The position numbers were made by a program, and so were the translations under genes. Positions 1 through 10,559 of a DNA stretch of 64,000 bases are shown here, piece after piece; the first letter of the stretch is position 1; every line of letters begins with the position of its first letter. Under the pieces are notes generated by a model that did no database searches, was not told where the DNA came from, and was given only the letters and a program-made list of their open reading frames with translations. Origin of the DNA: Platerodrilus igneus (taxonomy: Eukaryota; Arthropoda; Insecta; Coleoptera; Lycidae); the NCBI GenBank assembly GCA_036346225.1, contig JARFIW010001491.1:4216001-4280000 (forward strand), written 5' to 3'.

Positions 1-477
1 AGCAGATTGTAGCCTTTATTAGTAGATTTTTTGTTAGAAATTTCAGGAAAAGAAAAGTGTATGCAGGACTCTATCCACCTGAATTGTAAGAGTGTAGTAA
101 CAATTATTTGAGTATCATCTCGGAGATCACCCGCCATCTGGTGAGATACACGATAAATTATGTTGAAGTCGGTGCTCAACATTTTATTGACAAACAGTTC
201 AACGATCTTTTTAGGTAGGTTGCACGTTTTAAAACTGTATACCACTTAAAGAATTTCATTTGTTTTTACTGAATCCACCCCCTCGGCACTGTAGCTAACT
301 GGCACACTTCTTTCTCTTACGTTCCCGAGTAAAGTAAATTCATAGGCTACTAGCGGCAAATTAGCACGTTCAAGGTATGTATTACGAACCTCATAATATT
401 TCATTATTAATCGCGAATGCAGTAAAAGAGATAATAAAAACTGCTCTTCATCGTAAGATACTGTCAAATGTTATCAG
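1..477. other. Unassigned AT-rich sequence
   Basis: No gene is supported here. A 73-codon open frame on the minus strand (246-467) follows an acceptor-like run ending in tttgacag. It looks moderately protein-like but matches no family I know, so it is left as an unsupported frame. Confidence 0.4.
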
Positions 478-827
478 AAAAGTTTCTTTAGTAATAATTC
501 AATGCAAAAAAGATTAGATGAAATGGTTAAAGGCATTGAAATATCATAATGCGATTATTTAAAACCTTGCAATTTTTCCATTCAACTCTGTGAATCTACT
601 CTAGCAAATAACAAAGCATTACTCTTATCGTACGTACAGTTCATAAAAAAAGAAAAAATTTGTCAGGAACTACTATTTGCTGAAAATTTGGAAACTCAAG
701 CAAAGGGAGAATCAATATTTAATACCATGAGCACATTTTTTCAAAAGAAATACATTCGTATGCATAATATTTTATCAGCAGCTACTGACAGTGTTCTAGC
801 AGACACATGCGTCATAAGATTTTTATA
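478..827 (+). pseudogene. hAT transposase fragment, ZBED5-like, N-terminal half
   Basis: One plus-strand frame reads SNNSMQKRLDEM, a stop at about 547, then FSIQLCEST, LLLSYVQFIKK, LETQAKGESIFNTM and ILSAATDS. The order of these blocks is that of the hAT transposase core found in ZBED5/FAM200-type proteins: SNN..KRRIDEM, QLDEST, the LETRTTGE-like block, then the C.DGA region. The first catalytic aspartate (QLDEST) is replaced by cysteine, there is an internal stop, and the frame ends at 827, so this is dead. The C-terminal part of the same kind of protein lies at 1374-1620 on the same strand. Seen: the motifs and stops. Known: the family order. Inferred: both pieces come from one element. Another hAT subfamily is possible. 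Confidence 0.7.
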
Positions 828-1373
828 GTGCATTTGAAACAAAACAATTCCAAATGAACTCTCTATATACTAAGTTATTCATCCTCAGTATTTGGTTGTA
901 AAATCAGAATAAACGCATGCATACGTTGTTACACGCCAAAAAACCGCTTCATAAATCATTTTAGTCATTAACTTATTTTAGTGATTTTAGTGTAATAAAT
1001 TTATGTTGTTACACATAATTGTGTAATACAGAGTTAGGAAAATAGGCTCATGGGGATTACCTTCGGAGTTTCTTGGTAATATCTTTTATTGTATTATTTT
1101 GTGGTTAATATAGTTCTCACAATCGTGAAACGGACATGATGACATTTTCCGACCAATTAGGACGCTTAACGTAAAGCGGGAATGGGTTTTCAAGTTGTTG
1201 GAAACACCGTAATGATGGATTCTTGACGTAACCAGCTATCTTAAACGACTTATGCGGGAGCGCATTATAGAATCTAGTGGAGTTTTACCTGTTAATTGTT
1301 GTACTTATCTCTCTATCGTGTTCTTTATTTGTTTCTGTTTGCAAATGCAGACACAAGAAAACCATCAAATTTA
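828..1373. other. Gap between the two hAT transposase halves
   Basis: The middle of the transposase cannot be followed here. The sequence is AT-rich with no clear repeat ends. It either decayed beyond recognition or was replaced by an unidentified insertion. Confidence 0.4.
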
Positions 1374-1620
1374 GATGAGAGATTTATAGAACTCACAATT
1401 AACGAAGAACTAAAAGTAAAATTCAGAAATAAATACCAGTACTGGGTTTAAAAACCAATACCAGCTCCTGGATATTTTGGAATGTGGATAAGAGTGAGGA
1501 CATTTTTAATTGCATTTACTTTATCTTATTTGGCTGAGCATGGGTTCAGTGCAGTAGCTATTTTACTGTCTAAAAGGGGAAATTGTTGCACGTCACCAAA
1601 CGTCACAAATTGCGACTGAT
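1374..1620 (+). pseudogene. hAT transposase fragment, C-terminal dimerisation region
   Basis: A single frame reads DERFIELTINEELKVKF, RNKYQYWV, one stop at about 1449, then FLIAFTLSYLAEHGFSAVA and ILLSKRGN. The block F-L-I-A-F-x-x-S-Y-L-x-E-x-G-F-S-A-V is the hallmark of the hAT C-terminal dimerisation domain in ZBED5/SCAND3-like transposases, here with P to T and V to A changes. It belongs with the N-terminal piece at 478-827, same strand. The stop, the missing middle and the frame end at about 1620 show a long-dead copy. Confidence 0.75.
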
Positions 1621-2620
1621 GTTAAAGAAATTGTAACACGATTTTAAGAAATTGTTAAAACCCGAACAGCCTTAACTATTTTATTAAATTTTTTACCGAA
1701 CTTGTGTTTATTTTAAAATTTTTAAAAAACAATTTCTAAGTATGTTTGGTGGTAGTTTTAATTAATTTCTATTTTGTGATTTTTAATAGAGCGGATAAAA
1801 TAGGTATCGATAGTATGCAAAAATATTTTAATATTTTGCATAATAAACCATTATGGGCAAATGGTCGTTGGAATATTTCTTTCTAGTAAAAGGGGGTGGT
1901 GGTCCTGAAAATGTTGGGAACCTATGGTCTAGATAGAAGATTGTTGCAACTAAGATATGAAATGTTTGTAGTTGATTTTTATATCATTAATTTATTAAAT
2001 TGTTGATGTGAATTGTAATTTTATTACTGGTAATTGCGTATCAAAATTAGTTTTGATATTTTAGTAGTACATTTAAAAATGTTGAGCATTCTTTAAAAGA
2101 TATTGAACTAAATATTTAAAAATTTAGTTATGTATTAAAATTCTTGATGACGGTTCAAGAAATGCCATAAACGTTATATATAATCATTAAGTGTGATACA
2201 TAGATGTGTTTGAAATAACAATGCCTCTAGAACGCGGCATTGAATATCTAACGTATTGTTAAAAAAACTAAAGTTGACAATGCTCAAAAGAATAGGAAGC
2301 TTTATAAATTAAATCTGACTATACTATCTCAAAGCCTATTAAAAGTTGCTAGACGATGTGTTTTTAAAGTTTTACTTCAGCGTTGATGATAGCGCCGAAA
2401 AAATTATCGAAATTACTTTTTTTCGAAATAATTTGAAAATCAAAAATTATAATGATTATTTCTAAGCCGCATATTATTATATTTCCAATTTGACCAAATT
2501 TTTCCCATTTAACCAAACTTGTACCTCTTACCGTTCATGAGATCAACATATATGGCTCTTTTTATCTTGGACATGTAGATAAAAACCCAATCTCATGTGT
2601 AATCCAAATTGGCTCTTTTA
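1621..2620. other. AT-rich sequence without recognisable features
   Basis: Runs of A and T and short chance frames only. The 3' end of the hAT element to the left may lie here, but I could not define a terminus. Confidence 0.4.
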
Positions 2621-2628
2621 CCTAGCTT
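2621..2628. repeat. 8-bp target site duplication, left copy
   Basis: CCTAGCTT here is repeated exactly at 4319-4326, right after the other end of the element. An 8-bp duplication is typical of hAT insertions. Confidence 0.85.
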
Positions 2629-2639
2629 TAGGAATGGAC

Positions 2640-2808
2640 ACGAACCGAACAGGTTCGAGGTTCGGTTCGAGGTTCGGTTCGATTTTTCGAACCGAACCGA
2701 ACCGGACATTTTATTTTCGAACCGAACCTCGAACCGGACTGGCAAATTTTTCGAACCGAACCGAACCTAGCTCAAGGTTCGGTTCGGTTCGAAAGGTTCG
2801 ATTTTTTA
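2640..2808. repeat. Left subterminal GGTTCGGTTCG / CGAACCGAACC array
   Basis: About 170 bp made of short stretches of GGTTCGGTTCG alternating with their reverse complement, so the block folds on itself several times. A matching block is present at the other end. Such subterminal clusters are often transposase binding sites in hAT elements; that role here is inferred. Confidence 0.8.
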
Positions 2809-4143
2809 AATAAAAATTGAGTTAAAAATTTAATTTTCACTAAAACATGTCAATCTTAATTTCCCCAAATGCACATTTTAAAAATTTCTAGTGGCAAGCA
2901 TATGAGAAATAGAACAATTTTCTAATGTACATGGTCGAGTTTTAAGCCAATAGGTAGAAATGTAATAGGTATTAGTGTTACATATCTAATAAATTTTGTC
3001 ATCGGGGCACGTTTGTAGATAAAAAATTCTACATTAGTTCGATTTGTTCAATGATCCTAATTTCAAATTGTTGTTTGTTTATAACTAGTATTAGATATTG
3101 GAGAAACTCGAAATGATTTTGAAAATTTGGTTTTAAAAGCAAGCTTATTTTATTTAATGAACAGAAGTCGTGTTGAAAACCGTCTTAAACATATACAAGC
3201 CAACGTCACGGTCTAGAGACTACAGAAGTTTTCAGAATAAACGAAACAATTTAATTATTAATTAAGTATGTATCGTATTACTAATCCATCATTTTGAATT
3301 TTTTGCTTTTATATGAAAACCAGCTCTCTATTAATATTAAAAAATGTGACCTTGTAGCAAAAACTAATTTCCTTTTTCTTTTGTACATAATCGCTCAACA
3401 AATGGCGTTATAAAAAGCACGGTATCATAATATTTTCGGTTTATTTAGTGTGGCCATTACGACCACCGTCTTTAGAAGTATCCGATACTCCAGAAGAATG
3501 ACTCCAAACTTTCTCTCAAAACCAAAGGGTTGAAGTTTATGACTCATGGCGGCATAAACTTTTCAATCAATGCCGACGTAAAATAACACAGTATAATGCA
3601 AATAATAAGCAGACAATGCCCGTGCCATAAATACTGTTACATTTTATTATGAAAAAGATAAACGCTGTTTGAGATAGATTTACGATTCTTTCCGAGAACC
3701 ATTTGATATCGTCTTTTAAAAGAAATAATAATAAAGATAACCTGACAAACAGCTTTTTGTTCGTACTGTATAAGAAATCAGCAACACTTTATTGTCTTGA
3801 TACTCTTTTTATACTAACTAAAACTGAAATAAAAGTAATCGAAAAGATCGTGTGATATCGTTCTTGCACGGTAAAATGACATTAGTAAAAATCATCAATT
3901 ATTAACACATTCTAAATTTTAGAGGTGGCTTTCCCTATTAACCTAATTGTAATTACGCTTTGTTAAAGATAGTACGTATTGAAAAATCAAACATGGACAA
4001 ATAGTATTAATATGATTTATGCTACTAAAATCTAAAGCAAATTAATGTTGGGTTTATTTGAAAGTAATAACTACTAAATATAAAAATTACATTAAACATT
4101 TAAATTCTTGTAGTTGAACGCACTAGTTGTTTGAAATATTAAA

Positions 4144-4307
4144 ATGTCGAACCGGTCCGGTTCGGTTCGAGGTTCGGTTCGTTTTTTTCGAACCGAACCG
4201 AACCGAACCGGAATATATTTTTACGAACCGAACCTCGAACCGAACCGGACTAAAAAGTTTTCGAACCGAAACGAACCTAGGGTAAGGTTCGGTTCGGTTC
4301 GGTTCGA
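4144..4307. repeat. Right subterminal GGTTCGGTTCG / CGAACCGAACC array
   Basis: Counterpart of the left block, with the same alternation of GGTTCGGTTCG and CGAACCGAACC units and near-identical spacing, in inverted order. The proline- and arginine-rich frames read through both blocks are artefacts of the repeat. Confidence 0.8.
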
Positions 4308-4318
4308 ATCCATCACTA

Positions 4319-4326
4319 CCTAGCTT
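4319..4326. repeat. 8-bp target site duplication, right copy
   Basis: CCTAGCTT, identical to 2621-2628. Confidence 0.85.
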
Positions 4327-4460
4327 GTAAAATTTTAACAAAAAATGAAATAAAATATACCATCAAAATTTAAAATATATTAGTTTGCCCTTCTTTTAAG
4401 ATTCAAAAGCAAAGCGCCAAGCGGATAACTTAAAAGCAAAATAATAGCAAGCACACTTAC

Positions 4461-4532
4461 TTATATACTCCTCCGTTAAATAATCGGTTTCTGCCAGCTC
4501 TTGGTCGTGGTTTCCAAAGGGATCAGTTAAGC
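4461..4532 (-). CDS. Possible 72-bp internal exon, gene unknown
   Basis: On the minus strand a T-rich tract ending in ttcttgaaag is followed by 72 bases open in one frame and then a consensus donor, gtaagtg. With one base taken from the preceding exon the frame reads GLTDPFGNHDQ, ELAETDYLTEEYI, an acidic, protein-like string. Both introns would be phase 1. The ITG-like exon at 45.7 kb also ends in phase 1 on this strand, but the expected next residues of that family are different, so I do not assign this exon to it. I do not recognise the family, and a chance open stretch with good splice motifs is a real alternative. Confidence 0.35.
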
Positions 4533-4586
4533 CTTTCAAGAAAAATGTGTAAAAGAAAATAAAAAAAAAATAGAAAATACATGCAT

Positions 4587-4589
<3 letters not shown>

Positions 4590-4632
<43 letters not shown>

Positions 4633-4634
4633 AT
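4590..4634. repeat. (TA)n microsatellite
   Basis: Nearly uninterrupted TA dinucleotides, followed by AT-rich low-complexity DNA to about 4700. Confidence 0.9.
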
Positions 4635-6370
4635 TAAAATATATTAAAATAAATATAATAAAAATATAATAAAAAATAATAAAAAACAATTAAAAAATAA
4701 ATCAAATATCCATAACTTTTTTGCATTGGAATAACAGCAAAATAATTTATAATAAAAGAAAAAAATATAGCACTATTATTTAATTTAACAAGCTTATTAG
4801 TAGGTTATGTTCGCACCTGGAGATGTATACCACATCGCGAAAGAATAATGCTGGATAGTTTGAAATGTAGTACTCAATTTGTGACATTTCTTAAAATGTT
4901 TATAATCATATTTCACTTTAATAGTTTCTGTATTAGAAAATCCCACCAATAGAGTTAGGTTATTTTCTTTAAGAAATATAGCTTTTAGACTACATGCATT
5001 CCCGATCTAAGGAAATACTATTTCTTTATCTTATATTGTTCATATTCAAAGGTTGTCAATTCATTATGGCACTTTTAAAGACTAGAAATGATATCAGCAA
5101 CGTAACTTTGTATTCTAAAAGTGTTACTGTTCTATGATTCATTTGTTTTGATTAATAATAATATTATGGTGGCGTCTAGGTACGAAAACATTCAATCTCA
5201 AAATTATCCTGATTCGAATAATGGAAAGCCCTTTCTCTGATTCTAGAAAACGGTTTGAAGTAAGATAACATTACTTATATTAGATAGAAAAAACGACACA
5301 ATGCAATTTTAATTTGCAGTCTTAGTTCATCTGTCCGAATTATGACAAATATATTTCGAATTATTGTATAGTGGGGGAACAATTCCTATAGAGCAGTTCG
5401 TCTTTAACCTCCAAATCATTAACATTTAACTTAAGTAGGTTAGTTAATCTTGAATCGGTATTGAACTGACTACAATCAGTCAAGAAAGTTCGGATAATAC
5501 CCTACCGGGTTGGTTGCATTTAATTTTAGGGGTACCTTAGTTCCCATTAAATCGACAATTTCATGTTGGACAAAAGCATGTTGATTCAGAATATCTAGTT
5601 TTCCTTCGAAATCACAGTAGAATCTGGCCCAAAGAAAATATGTCAAAGAGATAAAAGCTTTTAGTGGTGTCTGAATTTTCTACAGTCAAAAACTACTCAT
5701 TAGTATTTATGAAAATCTCTGAAACTATAACCTACAGAAATTGTAAATAAATGAACACTTTTAACAGTAATTTTGTTTGCCGCAAACGCTTTTCCGTTAA
5801 GTTAGATAATTTGCGATATATTTGGTTTTTAATTTTTGTATAAGAATGTTTATATATGCTTATAATGAAAACATAATTGCATAGTAGTCGTATATTGGCG
5901 TGTTTTGCAACGATTGTGAGGGTAATAGTTCCAGATTTGCTGTAATAAAATGTATCGCAATTACCTAAAAGGGTGATTTAATATTTAGGTAATTCAACAC
6001 TTGATTTTGAAAACCTTCCTTTCAGCTAGTATTTTTCAAGTAGGTATATTCGTGTCTTTATCATTACTTTTATGTTATGTTAGATTGTCTCGAGTGAATT
6101 TTAGGACAGAACCACTTTTCTGATTTCAGATTTTGATATCCTTTTGTTATTCTTTCCGAGGCTTTTCCCTAGAAATCCTCGTTGTTCGAGATTAGGTGGC
6201 ATACAAGATAATTCCCGATTAAAACATATTTCGCCAACGATAGCATTACAGGAACTTCTTGAAACACTTACATCATGCATTTCACTGAGTTAGTTGGCAA
6301 CCATTCTTGTTAATACAGTCGAGGTTTCCTGTACATTATTAAAACAGAATTTTTAGCCAGATACTTCACT
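4635..6370. other. Unassigned AT-rich intergenic or intronic DNA
   Basis: No coding frame, inverted ends or recognisable repeat seen on either strand. Confidence 0.4.
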
Positions 6371-6640
6371 GGAAGCTCCGTGGATTAGATAGTTTCATGT
6401 ATGACTACTAATCCGAAGGTCCCGGGTTCGACTCCCAATACAGATCTCTTTAAAAATGTTAGGCGAACATTTTTCACAAAAATACACTCTTGTTCGGATA
6501 AAAAGTAAAATGTAGGTCTTGTGTGTAAGTGTTGTCACGCAAGTTAAAGGGGTAAAATTCAAAATTTACAGATAAACAAAATTCGCTTCCTGGCCAACGT
6601 AGTACCTTCATATGGAACATTGGAAAGTCAAATGTAGGGG
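6371..6640 (+). mobile_element. tRNA-derived SINE, copy 1
   Basis: The first ~75 bp look like a decayed tRNA: GCTCCGTGGATTAG (A-box region) and GGTTCGACTCC (a perfect B box). A body follows that is shared with three other places in the window: TTAGGCGAACATTTTTCACAAA, the TGTGTGTAAGTGTTGTCACGC block, and near the end CTTCCTGGCCAACGTAGTACC and ATTGGAAAGTCAAATGTAG. It is transcribable by Pol III in principle and would depend on a LINE for retroposition. No clean target duplication was found. Confidence 0.8.
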
Positions 6641-7895
6641 ATTCTTCACCGAGTTTTTCTGTAGACAACCGTTAGATTTTCCGGAGCCAAACTGTAGTAA
6701 TAAATTGTAATATAATCATAATCAGTAGTGCGCTTGCCGAGTTTGGATGGTATACTAAATATAAAGTTGACGTTTCACTTACTTGTAAGTTGTGTCATCA
6801 GGACAAGACGTGGATCACCTGAAAGTTTTTCACAATATGTGAAATAATAATCTAATCAAGCAAATACACGTAAGATTGAGAATATAAAATTTCACTTATA
6901 GAATTTTTTGTACAAAATAGTGAAAAGAAGCTTATTTCTACAACCCTAGTAGTATTTTACCATCAACAACCCAAGGTCTGTTATCATTTAAGCTACTATG
7001 ACGTATTACTTGACATTTTTTACATTTGCTGTAGAAGTTACATATTATAAGGGCCCTATATTGGCAATTCTGCCATACCGTGAGACTACTCTTTAATTCC
7101 ACCTCCCATGTAGCGAGACTATTCATCTTATTCGGATATGAAATAAAATTCACAATTCACATAAAATTAATAGCTGTCAAAATGATGCCCATGCAGGTGT
7201 TTTGGTTTTGCTTAGAAACATAACATTTTTTACATGACATGTTTTGTTAAAATGTCTGAAATAAGTTGAAGTGAGTTTTAAATAAGTGTTTCTCGAAAAA
7301 GGCTCCGTCCAGAGAGAGATGCAACAAGCAAACCTTTTTTTTATATGCCATTTGGTGCAATCATAATTATTAAGAATAAATAAATTAAACAGCCCATTTG
7401 TACTAAGTGTACCAAATTTAAAAAGAATCCGTATGTACCTGCATCGCTACGGTATTTTCAAGTTTTCAAAAAACTGTTATAGACACTTGAACCATTAAGT
7501 TGTTTGCACATCATTGTTGTGAGCACAGCAGTGTTAATTTTTAATATGCGAAAACTGTTATTTTGGGATTAAAAAAGTTGTATATAAAAAAATAGAATTT
7601 TTATTTAGTTTAACCTTGCAATGCTACACTTACAAAGTAATAACAGTACTCCATTTAACAAGTATCTTTTTTTATTCATCTAGCCACTGTGCGCTTCTCT
7701 GCTATATAAACTTCAGAAAATTAGGCTTTTGCAACTAAAAAAATAGACAGTTTTAATTTTCATATCGCTTTCATCATCTAATGTATATGTTATAGACTGA
7801 TAAATCTTGTTGCTGCCATGGCTGGGCTTTGAAGTGTGAAACTGTTCCCGATTTCAAGAGACACAACATGTTGTGGTCAGTGGCCTTACAACGCA
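6641..7895. other. Unassigned sequence with one decayed hammerhead-like motif
   Basis: Contains the Penelope-like hammerhead remnant at 6765-6812, listed separately. The rest is AT-rich, with short frames on both strands that look like chance. Confidence 0.4.
6765..6812 (-). ncRNA. Degenerate hammerhead-ribozyme-like motif
   Basis: On the minus strand there is a CTGATGA core, a helix II formed by ACTTAC and GTAAGT, then GAAACGTC. This is the core order of a type I hammerhead. Helix I does not pair well, because the bases before CTGATGA do not match those after GTC. It is probably inactive, a relic of a Penelope-like terminal repeat. Confidence 0.4.
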
Positions 7896-8030
7896 GGCGG
7901 CTCCGCGGTGTAGTTGGTATGCGTGTGACTACTATGCCCAAGGTACCGGGTTTAAATTCTGACACGGTTTGCTTGAAAAATGTTAGGCGAGCATTTTTCA
8001 CAAAAATACGCCCTCGTTTGGATTTATTTG
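7896..8030 (+). mobile_element. tRNA-derived SINE, copy 2, 5' half
   Basis: The tRNA-like head (GGCGGCTCCGCGGTGTAG, a decayed B box GGGTTTAAATTC) and the first part of the body, TTAGGCGAGCATTTTTCACA and CGCCCTCGTTTGGAT. The copy is cut here by the foldback at 8031-9250, and its 3' half resumes at 9251. Confidence 0.75.
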
Positions 8031-9250
8031 ATGTGATAACGCTGCAGTCTCCTGCTGATCGCCACCGCTCTGTGGCTTTCAATATCCTAAAATTTAAATA
8101 TGCCTCGGCTAGCTCAATCTTATTCACACAGAGTGCACAACGTTACGATAACAAATAATTTACTCCCTTTTTTATCTAATACTTTTCCTGCTTTGAATGA
8201 TAAAAACGAAACCGACTAATATTTGTGTAATGAGAAAAAAAATATACACATCACAGCCTAATATGTTTTACTGTATGACAAAATAAACCCCTAAGGCAAA
8301 TAATAATAATTTTTAAATTCTGTATCCCCAAAATTATAGCTCCCTTTCCTTATTTTAAATCCAGCAAAAACGACACTGTACTCTACTGGAAAATCTTTGA
8401 ACGTTCAAGACCTTTCCCCTTTTTACGTAAATTTTCACGTATAAAAAAAATTTTTGTTGACTCTTTAGATAAAATATTCAGGTATAATAAATATAGTCAT
8501 TGTTCAAAATAAAGAGAAAATAATGCCTTATGCTAGATAGTTCTGACCTGTAGTTTTCCTTGTGCGTCTTTCTGGATCTGCTACTGCGTGCTGTGGATCA
8601 GTACCTCTGGCTTAATTTCAGTTGAGCTACTCCATTCAATGCTTAAAACAATCATCTGTTTTGTGCGCTTTTCATAGATTTAAACCAATATTTTTATTCG
8701 GATTTCTTCCAGTACTATCAATTTATTTAGTTTCCAAATTTTACCCCGTTCAGTCAATAATCAAGTATTTTCTTAGTTTACTTAGATTTACTTAATCTCA
8801 CTTAGACTTCTTTAGAATTACTTGGAACCGTTTTCCGGCAAACGGCGAAAGTTGTCTTATTTATTTCTCACTATTATTTACTTTAAAATTCTCTAACATC
8901 ACTTTCACAAATATTTAATTAGTTTAATCTTAATATTCACTCGTTGCGTAAATTCTTGACTATAAGTGATGTGGACTGTGCTCAGTTTGAATGAAGTGTG
9001 AAGTGTATATGATTTTTTTCCTTTCTCATTATATAAATATTAGTCGATTTTGTTTTTCTCATTTAAAGCAGGAAAAGTATTAGATAAAAGGGGGGTGTAA
9101 ATTATTTGTTATCGTAACGTTGTGCACTCTGTGTGAATAAGATTGAGCTAGCCGAGGCATATTTAAATTTTAGGATATTAAAAGCCACAGAGCGGTGGCG
9201 ATCAGCAGGAGACTGAAGGTATAATTACATCGGCGTGCAGCGTTATCATA
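8031..9250. mobile_element. Foldback element inserted in a SINE
   Basis: The arms are inverted copies. The left begins GATAACGCTGCAGTCTCC and continues through GCCACCGCTCTGTGGC to about 8275; the right runs from about 8995 and ends GCAGCGTTATCAT. Just inside the tip the right arm has about 30 bp that the left arm lacks. The interior, about 720 bp, has no transposase. The two frames of over 100 codons at 7774-8158 only read through SINE and arm sequence. The split SINE gives a clear relative age: the SINE landed first, the foldback later. Exact ends and target duplication are uncertain. Confidence 0.75.
8772..8826. repeat. Short degenerate direct repeat inside the foldback
   Basis: Four to five imperfect copies of a CTTAG(A)TTTA-like unit (TTTACTTAGA, TTTACTTAAT, CTCACTTAGA, CTTTAGAATT). 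Confidence 0.5.
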
Positions 9251-9405
9251 TCCCGTGTGTGAGTGTTGTCATGCACGTTAAAGATCATTACCTTGCTTGG
9301 AAGATCAAGGGTTCGGCAAAATTCAAAATTTCCAGGTAAAAAAAAACTCGCTTCCTGGCCAATGTAGTACCTTCGGGTGAAGCATTGGAAAATCAAAAAT
9401 GTAGG
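9251..9405 (+). mobile_element. tRNA-derived SINE, copy 2, 3' half
   Basis: Resumes with CCCGTGTGTGAGTGTTGTC, then GGGTTCGGCAAAATTC, TCCTGGCCAATGTAGTACC and GCATTGGAAAATC. It lines up with the 3' halves of the other copies and continues the head at 7896-8030. Confidence 0.75.
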
Positions 9406-9839
9406 GCCTTACAACACACTCATCTTTAATAAACTAGCGTTGATAGCCTATTTCGGATTTGTTTTATCAGACACAAGGACTTGGAGGACCAAATACGATC
9501 ACGTCTTCTTCCGATGATTTTCTTTATAAAATGGGTAAAACCTCGACTTCGTGGGTTTATAATATCACAGTTATTACCATGACTTCGACCGTAAACGCCT
9601 CCGACAGTAGCGCTTAAAATTTAGTCGCCACTAATAATACGTATGCGGATACTTATGGCGATTACTAGATAATTTCAAACTTTAAAACTTGATTAAGTGT
9701 TCATTTCCTAGTGCTATCTAGTAGTTGTAATAGAAAATAGCTTAGAGCATATTTTTAATCAAAAGAAGTGTGATAATAATAAGCGTATAGCCTCATTTAA
9801 CAACTCTGATTTGTCTTGGTAATAAAAAGTTTAATTCAA
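9406..9839. other. Unassigned sequence
   Basis: No feature recognised. Confidence 0.4.
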
Positions 9840-10340
9840 AGGCATTATGATAACTAAAACGGAAATCCTGAACCTTATAAGAAACGATATTACGATCGAC
9901 GGCAACCTTTTAAATCACAATTTGAATTTGAATATTACATCCTAAAAAGCTTATTCGTTTATTTGTTACCGTGATATTAGATTGGAATCAATGCATCTAT
10001 ATGACTTCTAGAAGCTAAAATTTTTCATTGGTTGGTTTCATCGTTGGTAGTAATACGTTAAAGTGCAAAAAACACATTGTTAAGATTTATTCTATCTAGG
10101 TAAACATAATACAGTGTAATAGCTCAATTCTGACGTTGAAAGAGATATAAAGAAACGAGTAACGGGAAACACTATTCTTTGAGGTCCAATAATATACGTG
10201 TAGGATTTAGTAGGAAAGTTATTACTGTATATACCTGTCAATATGAAGAAAGCAATTTTCAGCCCTGGTTTACGAAATTCTGAGTATAGTGATATACAGT
10301 TGGTTAAATTACAGACGACGTATCATATATTATTTAATAA
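9840..10340 (+). repeat. Dispersed repeat X, copy 1 (partial)
   Basis: Shares ordered blocks with 26440-26990: CTTTTAAATCACAATTT, a gap, then AAGTTATTACTGTATATACC and TGTCAATATGAAGAAAG. Unclassified; possibly part of an LTR because copy 2 is followed by a primer-site-like motif. Confidence 0.5.
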
Positions 10341-10384
10341 CAGTTTCAGTATTTGATTTAAATACGCGTTGGTTAAATCCTCTC

Positions 10385-10455
10385 ATACATACGGATGCGC
10401 GTGCACTCATGCGCGTACACCCACGCGCGCGCTCACTATACGTGCGTACACAGCG
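10385..10455. repeat. GC-rich alternating purine-pyrimidine simple repeat
   Basis: A run of GCGCGTGCAC, CATGCGCG and ACGCGCGCGC units, with Z-DNA-like alternation, in otherwise AT-rich DNA. Confidence 0.7.
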
Positions 10456-10559
10456 ATGACTTAATATGTATTATACGATGATTTATATTGTTTTATATTA
10501 CATGATTTTAATTTAATTAGTTAAGTGAATATTTAATTAGAGCTTGCCTGTATATTTCA

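Larger units (their letters stand above)
2629..4318. mobile_element. Non-autonomous hAT-type transposon, 1.69 kb
   Basis: The left end begins TAGGAATGGACACGAACC. The right end, read inward on the minus strand, begins TAGTGATGGATTCGAACC, so 18 of the first 22 positions agree. Both ends are flanked by the exact 8-bp duplication CCTAGCTT. TAG(G/T)..ATGG starts and 8-bp duplications fit hAT transposons. Inside each end is a dense block built from GGTTC and GAACC units, followed by about 1.3 kb of AT-rich DNA with no transposase frame, so movement would depend on a transposase made elsewhere. The perfect duplication suggests a rather young insertion. The hAT fragments 1 kb upstream are a different, older copy and need not be related. 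Confidence 0.85.

Noticed and set aside
2595..4341. Open frames with repeated RTEPNRTEP-like peptides at 2595-2813 (+) and 4123-4341 (-)
   Set aside because: They are translations of the GGTTC/GAACC subterminal arrays of the hAT element, present in mirror image at both ends, and not proteins.
4461..4532. Assignment of the small exon to the ITG-like gene
   Set aside because: Phase fits, but the residues do not match the conserved continuation of the family after the VDVDG block, and the distance is 41 kb; kept only as an orphan candidate.
6371..6445. Possible tRNA gene at the head of the SINE copies
   Set aside because: The B box is good but acceptor and anticodon stems do not pair, and the head is followed by the same body in all copies, so these are SINEs.
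7774..8158. Overlapping 117- and 109-codon frames on opposite strands
   Set aside because: Both read through SINE body and foldback arm; neither has a family motif, and the same DNA occurs elsewhere as repeat.
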